Source: a virus
Direction: 5' to 3' (one strand)
Length of the DNA stretch: 45,435 bases
Virus record (IMG/VR): IMGVR_UViG_3300042554_003318
Location: 1 to 45,435 of that record
Made by a program: the position numbers and the translations under genes. This document shows, one piece after another, positions 30,441 to 37,544 of this stretch (its first letter is position 1; the number at the start of each line of letters is the position of its first letter). The notes beneath the pieces are model-generated. The model was not told where the DNA came from. It ran no database searches and was given only the letters and a program-made list of their open reading frames with translations.

Positions 30441-30836
30441 TCATCTAACTATCATGTTGTACCGAAGGCGCCTTCGATACTCCAATGTCGCCTCATCATA
30501 CTCATCTCGCTCGGCAACTTTCTTAACGAGATGGACCTTAATCCCCGATCCGGCAAAGCTCTGAATGTTTAGCAGGGTATCGATTCGGTTTGATATCTGG
30601 CCAAGCTCAGTGGCTCCGGCAGTCGAAACCACCATTACCTCTACGCTCGGCTTATTGATACTAAAGCCGACTTCGGTTTCCCCGCCTTCCACCGAGATCT
30701 TCACGGCTGGCAAGGCAGTTCGAACTGTTGCGGTGATCGGGTAAATCTTCTTATCGCCGCTGGTGCCGCCGAGCAGCGACTGCAAAGTTGCGTCGCCACC
30801 AAGCTTGCTAAACAGCGTTTCGTAGATTCCGTTCAC
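30441..30836 (-). CDS. Tail terminator / completion protein
   Basis: 131 residues: MNGIYETLFSKLGGDATLQSLLGG, then IYPITATVRTALPAVKISVEGGETE, and a helical-beta end (TLLNIQSFAGSGIKVHLVKK). The order helix, L-L-G-G, strand, then LPAV fits DUF3168-like tail completion proteins, and it lies directly before the tube gene. It starts with GTG at 30836, seven bases after a TACTAT box, so it may be translated without a 5' leader. Confidence 0.72.
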   Translation of the reverse strand: MNGIYETLFSKLGGDATLQSLLGGTSGDKKIYPITATVRTALPAVKISVEGGETEVGFSINKPSVEVMVVSTAGATELGQISNRIDTLLNIQSFAGSGIKVHLVKKVAERDEYDEATLEYRRRLRYNMIVR

Positions 30837-30843
30837 AAAGAGG

Positions 30844-30871
30844 ATAGTACGCTATCTGACAGAAGGTACAA
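30844..30871 (-). promoter_or_regulatory. Promoter of the tail operon, likely leaderless
   Basis: TTGTAC (30866-30871), 16 bases, TACTAT (30844-30849) on the minus strand. Only seven bases separate the -10 from the GTG of the tail terminator gene and no SD is present, so transcription probably starts at the start codon. Leaderless mRNAs are common in actinobacteria. Confidence 0.6.
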
Positions 30872-30883
30872 GGGGGGTTCGTT

Positions 30884-31333
30884 CTACGCTGTTTCCTCAT
30901 CGTGATTGTGCTCGGATTCGTCCCACCCCATTGTGATTGATTTTGGATGCAACGGAAGCGGGCTAAACGGTCGCAATGGGCAGTCACTAATCCTGCAGAA
31001 TCGGTCTCCAAGAGCACATCCAGCACACATTTTGTTGATAACCTTTTGGCGTTCCTTCATCCCTATTGCGGCAGGTCCCTCTGCCGCCGCAAGGGTGCTC
31101 TTCTTTTCAATGCCAACCGTTTCAATCCCAGCGGCCTGGATCGCCTTCTCTGGGATTGTTCTTGTTCCGGCGGTCCAGTGGGCAATCGACGACTCGCTAT
31201 ACCCAAGAATTTTTGACCACTTCTCAGTAAATTCCTTAAGGTTCAAGTCTTTTGACTCACCCTCAAGCTTTAGTTGGAATTCCCTGGTTGGACCATCTAC
31301 CGCCAACCGTCTCCAGAATGTTGTGTCCTTCAT
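30884..31333 (-). CDS. HTH protein with C-terminal cysteine cluster
   Basis: 149 residues. Residues 30-65 read as a helix-turn-helix (LKEFTEKWSKILGYSESSIAHWTAGTRTIPEKAIQAAG). The C-terminal part has MCAGCALGDRFCRISDCPLRPFSPLPLH: four cysteines and CPLxPF, a short Zn-like motif frequent at the end of phage proteins. It ends EHNHDEETA. The ATG is preceded by AAGGAG that can pair with CTCCTT (31339-31355), so translation may be regulated. It could control the adjacent tail promoter at 30844. Confidence 0.7.
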   Translation of the reverse strand: MKDTTFWRRLAVDGPTREFQLKLEGESKDLNLKEFTEKWSKILGYSESSIAHWTAGTRTIPEKAIQAAGIETVGIEKKSTLAAAEGPAAIGMKERQKVINKMCAGCALGDRFCRISDCPLRPFSPLPLHPKSITMGWDESEHNHDEETA

Positions 31334-31338
31334 TTGGA

Positions 31339-31355
31339 CTCCTTTCTGTAAGGAG
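31339..31355 (-). promoter_or_regulatory. Hairpin sequestering the SD of the HTH-Cys gene
   Basis: On the minus strand CTCCTT, loop ACAGA, AAGGAG: the right arm is the SD 5 bases before ATG 31333. The 6-bp stem would hide it from ribosomes; upstream GG and downstream CC could extend it with one bulge. It may be an autoregulatory or temperature-sensitive switch. Not tested. Confidence 0.5.
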
Positions 31356-31364
31356 CCTAGCCAA

Positions 31365-31817
31365 TCATCCCTGAGGTGTCAAATTTACCACTGGGTCCAT
31401 CCTGCCGCCGTAGTACTTGCAAGTTCGGCACTCTCGGTCGCCGTTCTTTCTCCAGTAAGTGTTCTCCCAGGAATACTCGTGTCCGTGCTTGCAGTGAGTA
31501 TTGCGTAGTTTTCCAGCATCGCCGCGGCGGGTGTTCATCCTTGGGGTAACAACCTCAAGGTGTTCCAAGTTGACACATTTTCTATTTCTGCACAAGTGGT
31601 CGATCTGAAGACCCTTTGGGACCTCTCCGCGCTGGGACTCATGATGCCACTTATGGGCGTTGATCTTTCGGCCCTTGTCGTCCTTGAAGGCACCATACCC
31701 AGACGGGTCAAGAGCGCCAGTCCACTCCCAGCAGCCCGATTCTACTTTTTGAACATAGCGAAGAAACCGAACATACGGATCGGTCTTTGGTCTTCCACGC
31801 TTAGTAACTTCATCCAT
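31365..31817 (-). CDS. HNH endonuclease (homing-type)
   Basis: 150 residues with the small HNH layout: VESGCWEWTGALDPSGYGAFK, INAHKWHHESQRGEVPKGLQIDHLCRNRKCVNLEHLEVVTPRMN. H-H, the D-H of LQIDHLCRNRKCVN and the final N-L-E-H form the site; the CRNRKC pair binds zinc. The C-terminus has HCKHGHEYSWENTYWRKNGDRECRTCKYY, a Zn tail common in homing nucleases. It is probably a selfish element between the tail and accessory genes. Its ATG at 31815-31817 lies inside a perfect palindrome, with TATGAT six bases before it. Confidence 0.92.
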   Translation of the reverse strand: MDEVTKRGRPKTDPYVRFLRYVQKVESGCWEWTGALDPSGYGAFKDDKGRKINAHKWHHESQRGEVPKGLQIDHLCRNRKCVNLEHLEVVTPRMNTRRGDAGKLRNTHCKHGHEYSWENTYWRKNGDRECRTCKYYGGRMDPVVNLTPQG

Positions 31818-31838
31818 GGTGACATCATATCACCATGG
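31814..31838. promoter_or_regulatory. Perfect 9-7-9 palindrome over the HNH start codon
   Basis: CCATGGTGA, CATCATA, TCACCATGG: 9-bp arms, 7-base spacer; the start codon of the HNH gene is in one arm and TATGAT (minus strand) in the spacer. Binding there would block both initiation and translation. The flank ATATCACC(A)TGGTCAAG at 31827-31843 nearly repeats that at 4625-4642 beside the other 9-bp palindrome. Confidence 0.6.
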
Positions 31839-31865
31839 TCAAGTATTTATGTTCTACGGGGCGAG

Positions 31866-32066
31866 CTATCCGCGAAGCCGAAGCGGGATGGTGACAAACC
31901 AAATAAGTGTCAACCAACCAAGGACATTGCCAACAAAGTTTCTGGTCTCACCATCCGGAAGGACAATCCAGCCAATAAGAAGGCCAAAAATAGTCCACGA
32001 CTGGCTAATGATATCGTTTGCAGCTGAAATTAGCGTGTCCTTGTGCTTCTTTATAAAGTCAATCAT
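31866..32066 (-). CDS. Small two-TM membrane protein
   Basis: 66 residues with two hydrophobic segments: [15 protein letters not shown] (about 23-37) and [21 protein letters not shown] (about 44-64), N-terminal [14 protein letters not shown]. Overlaps the Pro-rich gene by ATGA. Could be a holin-like or other membrane component with its two neighbours; no family recognised. A second lysis or envelope-remodelling set is a possible use. Confidence 0.7.
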   Translation of the reverse strand: MIDFIKKHKDTLISAANDIISQSWTIFGLLIGWIVLPDGETRNFVGNVLGWLTLIWFVTIPLRLRG

Positions 32067-33322
32067 TTACCGATTCTCCCCCGTGGTCGATTTGCAGCAG
32101 TAGCAGCAGCCGCCACGGCTGACTGCGCTACCTGGGTGATAACCACCGCAGCAATAATTGTCGGAGCAGCCTCTTTTCGCTCCGTTTCCGAAATATCCTT
32201 TCCAAGATTTGCTACCGGCGCAAGCGCCTCGCCAACCGCTTCGCCAATTGCCTCTGCGGCCTGACCAACGGTTGCATCAAACACTTCGCCAACGGCTGCG
32301 GCCACTTCTCCAACCGCTTCGCTAACAGCCTCCACCGCTGCGCCAATTTCCTCTACACCTGGCAAAGCGGGCTGTGACGGCTCAGGAGAAGGAACAGGAG
32401 TGGGATCAACAGAAGGGGCAGGTTCCGGCGAAGCACTTGGCTCCACGGTTCCTTCGGGCGTCGGCTCGGGCTCGGAAGTCGGGTCTGGTGTTGGTTCATT
32501 TGTCACCTCTGGGCTTGGAGTCGGCTCTACAGTCGGCTCTGGGCTTGGAGACGCGACCGGGTATGGTGGCGGCTCTGTTGGATTTGGGCTTGGCGTTGGG
32601 TTTGGTGTTGGCAATGGGGTCGGAGATGGCTCTACAGAAGGCTCTGGCGTGGGGGTAGGAGGCACGCTAGGGCTTGGTGATGGCGGTTCTGGGGTAGGAG
32701 AAGGGGTTGGCTCTGGCGTGGGCTCTGGCGTGGGCTCTGGCGTGGGCTCTGGAGTTGGTTCTGGGGTTGGTTCAGGGGTTGGCTCAGGAGTTGGCTCTGG
32801 GGTTGGCTCCGGGGTTGGGGTTGGCTCTGGGCTTGATGGCGGACCAACGACCCAAGATGTGTTTGTGATTGTCAGCGTGCCAACGCCACAGCATGAATCA
32901 AGTGAAAGAACACGGAACCCAAAGGCCCCGCCAGCCGTCACGTAGACCTCAACGGTCCCGCTGGCGCTTTTCGTATTGTTGGCAAGATCGGTCCAAATAT
33001 CTGCAAGCAAAACCTGCGGGCGGTCAAAGTACGCATTGTCGGTTGTGATAAAAGACCAAGAGAAAGACACCGTCTCGCCGAGGGATGAGTTCGTTGTGAT
33101 TCCAGTCACGGTGTTTACCCACGGCTGGCCCGGCAGCACGTTATTACTACCATCAATGACAATCGTTCCGTCGGTAAGGATTATGGTTCCGTTTGCGTCT
33201 ACCTGCTGATCCCATTGATCGGTATCGTCAAGGGCATAAACAGGAGATGTGACGTATCCAAAGAATAAAGCGCTTACAATCAGCCAGATGATTGCAGCAG
33301 CTACAAACTGCTTCTGGGTCAT
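32063..33322 (-). CDS. Secreted/membrane protein with P-T-P-E repeat stalk
   Basis: 419 residues. N-terminus [25 protein letters not shown] is a signal or anchor segment; a beta domain follows (residues about 33-165, [20 protein letters not shown]). Residues about 170-310 are a P-x-P-E-P-T stalk with many PTPEP units. About 310-370 hold amphipathic helices ([19 protein letters not shown]); near 385-410 is a second TM ([20 protein letters not shown]), ending PRGRIGK. Two membrane ends plus an extended stalk could span the cell wall, or the stalk could be a glycosylated surface rod. No known family. Confidence 0.8.
   Translation of the reverse strand: MTQKQFVAAAIIWLIVSALFFGYVTSPVYALDDTDQWDQQVDANGTIILTDGTIVIDGSNNVLPGQPWVNTVTGITTNSSLGETVSFSWSFITTDNAYFDRPQVLLADIWTDLANNTKSASGTVEVYVTAGGAFGFRVLSLDSCCGVGTLTITNTSWVVGPPSSPEPTPTPEPTPEPTPEPTPEPTPEPTPEPTPEPTPEPTPEPTPSPTPEPPSPSPSVPPTPTPEPSVEPSPTPLPTPNPTPSPNPTEPPPYPVASPSPEPTVEPTPSPEVTNEPTPDPTSEPEPTPEGTVEPSASPEPAPSVDPTPVPSPEPSQPALPGVEEIGAAVEAVSEAVGEVAAAVGEVFDATVGQAAEAIGEAVGEALAPVANLGKDISETERKEAAPTIIAAVVITQVAQSAVAAAATAANRPRGRIGK
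32690..32835 (-). repeat. 12-base P-E-P-T coding repeat
   Basis: Near-perfect 12-base units (on the plus strand GGCTCTGGCGTG and variants GGTTCTGGGGTT) encode T-P-E-P stepwise. It is a protein-coding tandem repeat, not a CRISPR. The variation at third positions suggests age plus slippage; copy number should differ between relatives. Confidence 0.85.
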
Positions 33323-33504
33323 TTTCCCTGTCCGGAGAGCCAGGCTACAATCCCACTGACGCCAGTAAGGCCAAGAATGCCAATAACAAATTTGGCAAGT
33401 CGATACGCGCCACGCGTTTCTGCCATTTCTACGCGCATGGCAGAAAGCTCCTCCTCGATCTTGTCGAGGCGGTCAAGGATTTGCTGGACATTATTCGCAG
33501 TCAC
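33319..33504 (-). CDS. XhlA-like membrane protein (coiled coil + TM)
   Basis: 61 residues: a coiled coil [21 protein letters not shown] (about 10-30), then [21 protein letters not shown] (about 37-57) as single TM. This is the layout of the XhlA/haemolysin-holin accessory family. Start GTG 33504 has GAGGTG 5 bases before it. The stop overlaps the Pro-rich gene (ATGA), and the three membrane genes run together from the promoter at 33544-33572. It could be part of a second lysis set separate from the holin/lysin at 14.6-15.6 kb. Confidence 0.72.
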   Translation of the reverse strand: MTANNVQQILDRLDKIEEELSAMRVEMAETRGAYRLAKFVIGILGLTGVSGIVAWLSGQGK

Positions 33505-33543
33505 ATCGGCACCTCATGTTGTGTGGATGCATTGATGTGTTGC

Positions 33544-33572
33544 ACTATATTATGCGCCTACTTCAAGCGCAA
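33544..33572 (-). promoter_or_regulatory. Promoter for the XhlA-like / P-rich / two-TM operon
   Basis: TTGCGC (33567-33572), 17 bases, TATAGT (33544-33549) on the minus strand. It lies in the only gap (33505-33577) between the FmdB-like gene and the membrane-gene group, with a leader of about 35 bases before the SD. Confidence 0.68.
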
Positions 33573-33577
33573 GTCAT

Positions 33578-33748
33578 TTAGCCTCTACGCGCCCAGCCGT
33601 CGCCCTTATAAAAAATGTTTGACGCAGAAAAAACTTTATTCAGTTCTCTTCCGCACTCTTTATGTATTTTCTTGCTTTCGTCGGACATTGCGTGCATAAT
33701 TTCTACTTTTTTTTCGCATTTGTCGCAAAAGTACTCGTAGACTGGCAT
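33578..33748 (-). CDS. FmdB-like zinc-ribbon protein
   Basis: 56 residues: MPVYEYFCDKCEKKVEIMHA, then KECGRELNKVFSASNIFYKGDGWARRG. MPxYEYxCxxC and the final F-Y-x-G-x-G-W match FmdB-type putative regulators, where the second knuckle usually is C-P-x-C-G; here it is reduced to H-K-E-C-G. The start shares a base with the previous stop (TAATG). Short phage versions exist; function is unknown. Confidence 0.82.
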   Translation of the reverse strand: MPVYEYFCDKCEKKVEIMHAMSDESKKIHKECGRELNKVFSASNIFYKGDGWARRG

Positions 33749-33909
33749 TATTTCTTTTCTTGATCTTTAAACTTAGCGAGCTCCGCCTCAATCTCGGCAA
33801 TCTTTGCCTGCAGCGCAGCGATCTGCGACTGATAGATGTCGCCCTGTACGGCCATCGCCCCGATCTTCCTAAGCAGATCTTCTACTGTGATCTGAATGTT
33901 ATCAGACAT
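33748..33909 (-). CDS. Small coiled-coil protein (53 aa)
   Basis: MSDNIQITVEDLLRKIGAMA then YQSQIAALQAKIAEIEAELAKF: a short globular head plus five heptads of coiled coil, ending KDQEKK. Starts with AAGGA close upstream and overlaps the end of the glycosyltransferase by 8 bases, ATGTCTGA. Similar short coiled-coil ORFs occur in cyanophage-like genomes, role unknown. It may be an oligomerising adaptor. Confidence 0.7.
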   Translation of the reverse strand: MSDNIQITVEDLLRKIGAMAVQGDIYQSQIAALQAKIAEIEAELAKFKDQEKK

Positions 33910-35062
33910 TTTCCTTCTCCCCTACTGCTAATGCACCGATGTTGGCATATATCTCCGGAAAGTCAAATGCGGTTTTACCTGTCTTAAAGCTTACACCACT
34001 ATACTTTGAAAAGGCAGAGATCTTGGCTTGGTTTTCTGGATTATTGAGATAAGACTCAAAAGATGAGGTTATGGCGGCCCTCCAGGCAACTGCAGCTTTT
34101 TCTATTTGATCAGAATCTAACTCTGGCCATTTTTCTGGATTTCTTAGTGTCTCCTCATCCTCCTCCCCCGATAAGGTGTAACCGGCATGAAACGCGGAGG
34201 ACATTATGAGATTTCCCAACCCAGACCGAAACCCTCGCCCAGTGTTTGTCTCATCAATCTGATAATAGTGATAAATATTTGCAAGGATGTACGGGTAAAC
34301 CAACGTAAAGCCAAGGGATACCAGCTCAATAGACTGCACAATCTCCTCCTCCCAAAATACGATATGTTCTGGGAGCGACGCTTTTTCCGCAAAGTGTTTG
34401 TTCCCAAACATGAATGCCCCTGTAACCTTTACGGCAGGGGAAAACCCCGTCTTCTGCACCATTCTTGCCAGCCTAAAAGAATGCATCTCTGGGCTCGTGT
34501 GTGCCCAACTTGGTACAATTTCTTTCTCTTCTTGGCTTAGCTCCTTAAACTCTCCCGTCCAATAACTATAGCCAAAGCAAATGCGCTCTGGCTCAACATT
34601 GTCGGTGATAGAGTTTTCATTTAGTTCATATTTTGGAAGAGTTGCGGTAAGTACGGTTTTTTTGTTGTTAACTAGTTTTATTGCGGAGCCCAAAGCATCT
34701 ATTAGCTCCGTATCCCAGTTTGGCATAAAAAAACAATGAGCGTCAACCTGCAAAAAATAATCCTCGCCCCGATATAGCCGAGACGCGTTATTCCTGTCCT
34801 TGCCGATGCTCGGAGGGTCCGAAATGTAGTTTACGCAGTATCTAGCGTTTTCAAATTGAGAAAGCGCCTCCTCAAGGTGATATATGTACATGTCGTCTTC
34901 GTCCATCTTTATTCCGTAAACAAGGTTAATCCCAACATGGACTCTTGACCCATTACTTGCATTGTTAATACAGCTTGACACCGTCCTCACGAGCTCGGTG
35001 TCATTGCCAACACAGGCAATAGCAACGAATATTGTTTTTTCTAGTTCGGTTTTTATTTCCAT
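33902..35062 (-). CDS. GlcNAc-transferase-like glycosyltransferase (PF11397-type)
   Basis: 386 residues, GT-A-like. The start TIFVAIACVGNDTELVRTVSSCI and VHVGINLVYGIKMDEDD match the opening of the GlcNAc family (as in Skp1 GnT1), and RGEDYFLQVDAHCFFMPNWDTELIDAL gives the D-x-H metal motif (D107-A-H109). Near residue 210-250 VKVTGAFMFGNKHF and EEEIVQSIELVSLGF continue the fold. It overlaps the hydroxylase gene by 10 bases, with no SD; translation is coupled. Likely adds a sugar from a nucleotide donor to a protein; the acceptor is unknown. Confidence 0.8.
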   Translation of the reverse strand: MEIKTELEKTIFVAIACVGNDTELVRTVSSCINNASNGSRVHVGINLVYGIKMDEDDMYIYHLEEALSQFENARYCVNYISDPPSIGKDRNNASRLYRGEDYFLQVDAHCFFMPNWDTELIDALGSAIKLVNNKKTVLTATLPKYELNENSITDNVEPERICFGYSYWTGEFKELSQEEKEIVPSWAHTSPEMHSFRLARMVQKTGFSPAVKVTGAFMFGNKHFAEKASLPEHIVFWEEEIVQSIELVSLGFTLVYPYILANIYHYYQIDETNTGRGFRSGLGNLIMSSAFHAGYTLSGEEDEETLRNPEKWPELDSDQIEKAAVAWRAAITSSFESYLNNPENQAKISAFSKYSGVSFKTGKTAFDFPEIYANIGALAVGEKENV

Positions 35063-35634
35063 ATTGAATACAGGTCCGCACGTCCGCTATTCAGATATTT
35101 TTCTTTAAGGGAAAATTCCTCTAGGTGAGAATGCCACAGCGACATCGTGTACATGGACCCGCGACTAATCATTGTCATTCTATGCGGGTACTCTAGCCCG
35201 CCACTGGGGTATATTAAGGCAGACAACGCTTTTGGAGAGTATGTAAATTTTTGCTGAGGAAACTCAATGTCTCCCCCAATAAATGTTCCGCCAAGGTATA
35301 GAATACTACTCGTGATGATGTGTTCTGACTTTTTATGAGAATCAACATGCAGGCCTGCTTCCGAGCGCAGTTCCCAAAGACAGTTGTGGGCCTGGACGGT
35401 GTAAAGATTTACTGCAATCCCGAACTCCTCTTGGTGTAACCTGGTCAGTTTATCTGAATACTTTTTAATTAGTGCTTCAGATTCAAGATTTTCATTTGAA
35501 ATAACGCCAACCATTGGGTTGTCTTTGAAAGCCTCGAGATCGCCGCGGCGATAGTCAGATTCAATCATGCCGATAATTTTGTCAGCGTCTTCTTGATCAA
35601 CGAAATTATCAATAACTTTTATTCTGTGTCCCAC
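35053..35634 (-). CDS. Fe(II)/2-oxoglutarate-dependent hydroxylase (P4H-like)
   Basis: 193 residues. H-x-D in AGLHVDSHKKSEHIITSSILYLG (H96, D98), then GGDIEFPQQKFTYSPKALSALIYPSGGLEYPHRMTMISRGS (distal His151, Arg158 for 2-oxoglutarate). This is the prolyl-4-hydroxylase-like double-stranded beta-helix used for protein hydroxylation, including many phage versions. Start GTG 35634 has AAGGA. It is coupled to the PF11397-like transferase, the same pairing as the Skp1 hydroxylate-then-GlcNAc pathway of protists. Confidence 0.85.
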   Translation of the reverse strand: MGHRIKVIDNFVDQEDADKIIGMIESDYRRGDLEAFKDNPMVGVISNENLESEALIKKYSDKLTRLHQEEFGIAVNLYTVQAHNCLWELRSEAGLHVDSHKKSEHIITSSILYLGGTFIGGDIEFPQQKFTYSPKALSALIYPSGGLEYPHRMTMISRGSMYTMSLWHSHLEEFSLKEKYLNSGRADLYSIWK

Positions 35635-35643
35635 GGCAAATCC

Positions 35644-36453
35644 TTACCTAAAATCTTTTCTTGACCAAAAGAACTTTTTGTATGCTGCACTAAAGACTTT
35701 TGCAAGCCTACTGTTTATTATTTTTTCCCTAGAGTCCTCCTGCACGCCAGACCTCGCTGCGTCATCAATTACAACAGAGGACCATTTTTCTCTTTTAAAG
35801 GGTATTAACTGGGCGATTGGGGTTTTCATTGGGATAATGCCTGTGAACTTTTCTTCCTTCATGCTTATCATAAAATTTAACTTAGGAAAAAAAACGTCTG
35901 AGTCCATAACCCCAGAGACAACTGACCAGTGCGGGCTTGGATTATTTAGCGGCTCGGTAATGATTAGCGAGTAACCCTCAGGCAGAGCAACCCTCCAAGG
36001 GACAAATACCTTTGCAAGTGGTTGCTGTGTTGCGTATGGATGCTTACTTGCTTGGCCCCATGGATGGGCGTCAATTCTTTCATGGCGTCTTGGATAAACC
36101 ATTGAGAAGTCTTGAGTCGGCCCATCTTTATTTTCTGTAGTGTGTACGTGCTTTGGCTCAACGTACATATCCGCTGGAGTAATCGCAAGATAGCCCATTG
36201 ACATTGAGTCAAGTACCGGAACGCATCTTTTAATGGTCCCGTTGTCCCCACCATTATTAACGCTTATTTCCTTTTGATCACCTTTGCCCCATTCTTTGAA
36301 TCCGCCGTAAGATTTTGTCTTCTTCCACCATTCGGGTATTGCGCTGGCTGCAGGTACCGGAGCGGGGTAGTCAGTGACATCATCAGACCAGAAAATAATT
36401 TTCTTCTCAGAAACAGAATCAACGCCAAAGATAGACTTAAGTTTTGCAAACAT
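35644..36453 (-). CDS. Paralogue 1 of the PFKREKW family
   Basis: 269 residues. Blocks shared with two other genes in the window: IPEWWKK near the start, TIKRCVPVLDSMSMGY (about 70-85), HP motif (SKHPYA), PEGYSLIITEPLN, DSDVFF, TPIAQLIPFKREKW (about 210-223) and YKKFFWSRKDF at the end. No transmembrane part. The beta-rich middle with G-I-I-x4-T-P-I-x-Q recalls a jelly-roll or dUTPase-like strand, but that is a guess. It may belong to DUF6065-type proteins as I remember them; unverified. It overlaps the methyltransferase end by 17 bases. Confidence 0.7.
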   Translation of the reverse strand: MFAKLKSIFGVDSVSEKKIIFWSDDVTDYPAPVPAASAIPEWWKKTKSYGGFKEWGKGDQKEISVNNGGDNGTIKRCVPVLDSMSMGYLAITPADMYVEPKHVHTTENKDGPTQDFSMVYPRRHERIDAHPWGQASKHPYATQQPLAKVFVPWRVALPEGYSLIITEPLNNPSPHWSVVSGVMDSDVFFPKLNFMISMKEEKFTGIIPMKTPIAQLIPFKREKWSSVVIDDAARSGVQEDSREKIINSRLAKVFSAAYKKFFWSRKDFR

Positions 36454-37330
36454 TTATGTCCCCCTTTTCGTTGTTTGTCTCAATAATGGTTAAATTTTGC
36501 CAGCCAGTCGGCTCGTTGAGCCTGTCGTATTCCCGAAGGTGCGACCAAGTAGTCAGCAGGTCCGAGTACGCTATTGTACCATTGTATTTTTTTGCCATTT
36601 TAAGAAGCCAGTGAAGCGAGGTCGGGGAGTACGCGATTCCTTTTGTATCGTTTAGATACTCCTCCGGCGTCTTCCCATGGCCGTAATCAATAACAGCAAA
36701 ATATGTTTTACCCCGCCTAGAGAGTATATTGTTTACGTAATTTATTTTTGCTGGGGAGTAGGCAAATAGTCCGCTTCTGGAGTCGGCGACAAGGTCCGCG
36801 TCCTGATGCAGCGAGGCGTTTACAAGTCTTTGATAGACATATTCACCCTTGTTTTTTTCGCTAACAGCAAGCTCCTCAAGGATAACCCCCCGAGTCCTTC
36901 TTCGCATGACGGAAAAGGGGAATGCGTCAAGAAGCTGGTTTGCAATAACAACCATTGTTCCGCCAGGATCTGGCGGAATCAGGGCGTCACAAATAATGTT
37001 CTCTTTTTTTATTGCGCCCCTGTCCTCAATCCTTTTTCTAAGACTAGGGTTAAATTCAGAGGCGGCTGGTATATCCGTGTTGGAAATACCGAGCCCCGCA
37101 CAGACGACTTGCGAAAACTGACCGTCGCCTTCTCCGTCAAACCTGATTCTGTCAACTTTGCCGATGGATTGTATCCAGCGAGAAAAACCATTTGCGATAT
37201 ATTCGCTAGATGTTGCGTTATAGTCTCTTTTTTCAATCCACTCTATATCTTCGGTATATCGCCCGTTTGCGCCAAAATTACGGTCAAGCGCAAGGAATCT
37301 GTGCCTATTATGGTAAATTGGCTTCTTCAT
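36437..37330 (-). CDS. MidA/NDUFAF7-like SAM methyltransferase
   Basis: 297 residues. DGEGDGQFSQVV (65-76) corresponds to the SAM-binding motif, SEFNPSLRKRI (91-101) to the E/S-x-S-P-x-L-R segment, and ANQLLDAFPF (130-139) plus FAVIDYGHGK (about 218-227) to the A-N-E-L-L-D-A-x-P and I-D-Y-G signatures of DUF185. The usual E in ANELLDA is Q here. In mitochondria the family methylates an Arg of complex I. In a phage, the target may be a virion or host protein. Overlaps both neighbours (17 and 23 bases). Confidence 0.75.
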   Translation of the reverse strand: MKKPIYHNRHRFLALDRNFGANGRYTEDIEWIEKRDYNATSSEYIANGFSRWIQSIGKVDRIRFDGEGDGQFSQVVCAGLGISNTDIPAASEFNPSLRKRIEDRGAIKKENIICDALIPPDPGGTMVVIANQLLDAFPFSVMRRRTRGVILEELAVSEKNKGEYVYQRLVNASLHQDADLVADSRSGLFAYSPAKINYVNNILSRRGKTYFAVIDYGHGKTPEEYLNDTKGIAYSPTSLHWLLKMAKKYNGTIAYSDLLTTWSHLREYDRLNEPTGWQNLTIIETNNEKGDINVCKT

Positions 37331-37544
37331 GCTGACCCCACTTGCCCACTGGGCATTCTGCTTTTGGCAGCTGCGCCTTGAGCTTCATAAAGCACAAACA
37401 CTTTTTGCACTGTTTTGTTAACTTGATAAAGTGCTCGCATGCACTGCAGGCTTTTATTCTTTCTTCAAACACATCGGTTGGAACCCTTCCGGCATTTGGG
37501 TCTAGCATATCCCACGGCTTAACGGACATTGTCTTGTTCTCCAT
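37308..37544 (-). CDS. Small zinc-binding protein (78 aa)
   Basis: R-I-K-A-C-S-A-C-E-H-F, K-Q-C-K-K-C-L-C-F-M-K and A-E-C-P-V-G-K-W: a C-x2-C, C-x2-C-x-C, C-P-x-x-K-W pattern I know from small cyanophage-type proteins. The first 26 bases overlap the end of paralogue 2 and the last 23 the start of the methyltransferase. Probably a metal-binding accessory; function unknown. The dense overlaps on both sides make an artefact unlikely. Confidence 0.75.
   Translation of the reverse strand: MENKTMSVKPWDMLDPNAGRVPTDVFEERIKACSACEHFIKLTKQCKKCLCFMKLKAQLPKAECPVGKWGQHEEANLP

Noticed and set aside
31824-31842. TTGACC plus TATGAT as a promoter for the HNH gene
   Set aside because: The spacing is only 7 bases; TATGAT may still be a -10, but TTGACC cannot be its -35.
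32690-32835. Short regular repeats resembling a CRISPR
   Set aside because: Units are 12 bases without spacers and are coding.
32400-32945. Plus-strand Gly/Val/Ser-Gly repeat frame
   Set aside because: Reverse reading of the P-T-P-E repeat; the minus frame has a signal-like start, an SD-coupled start and TM segments.
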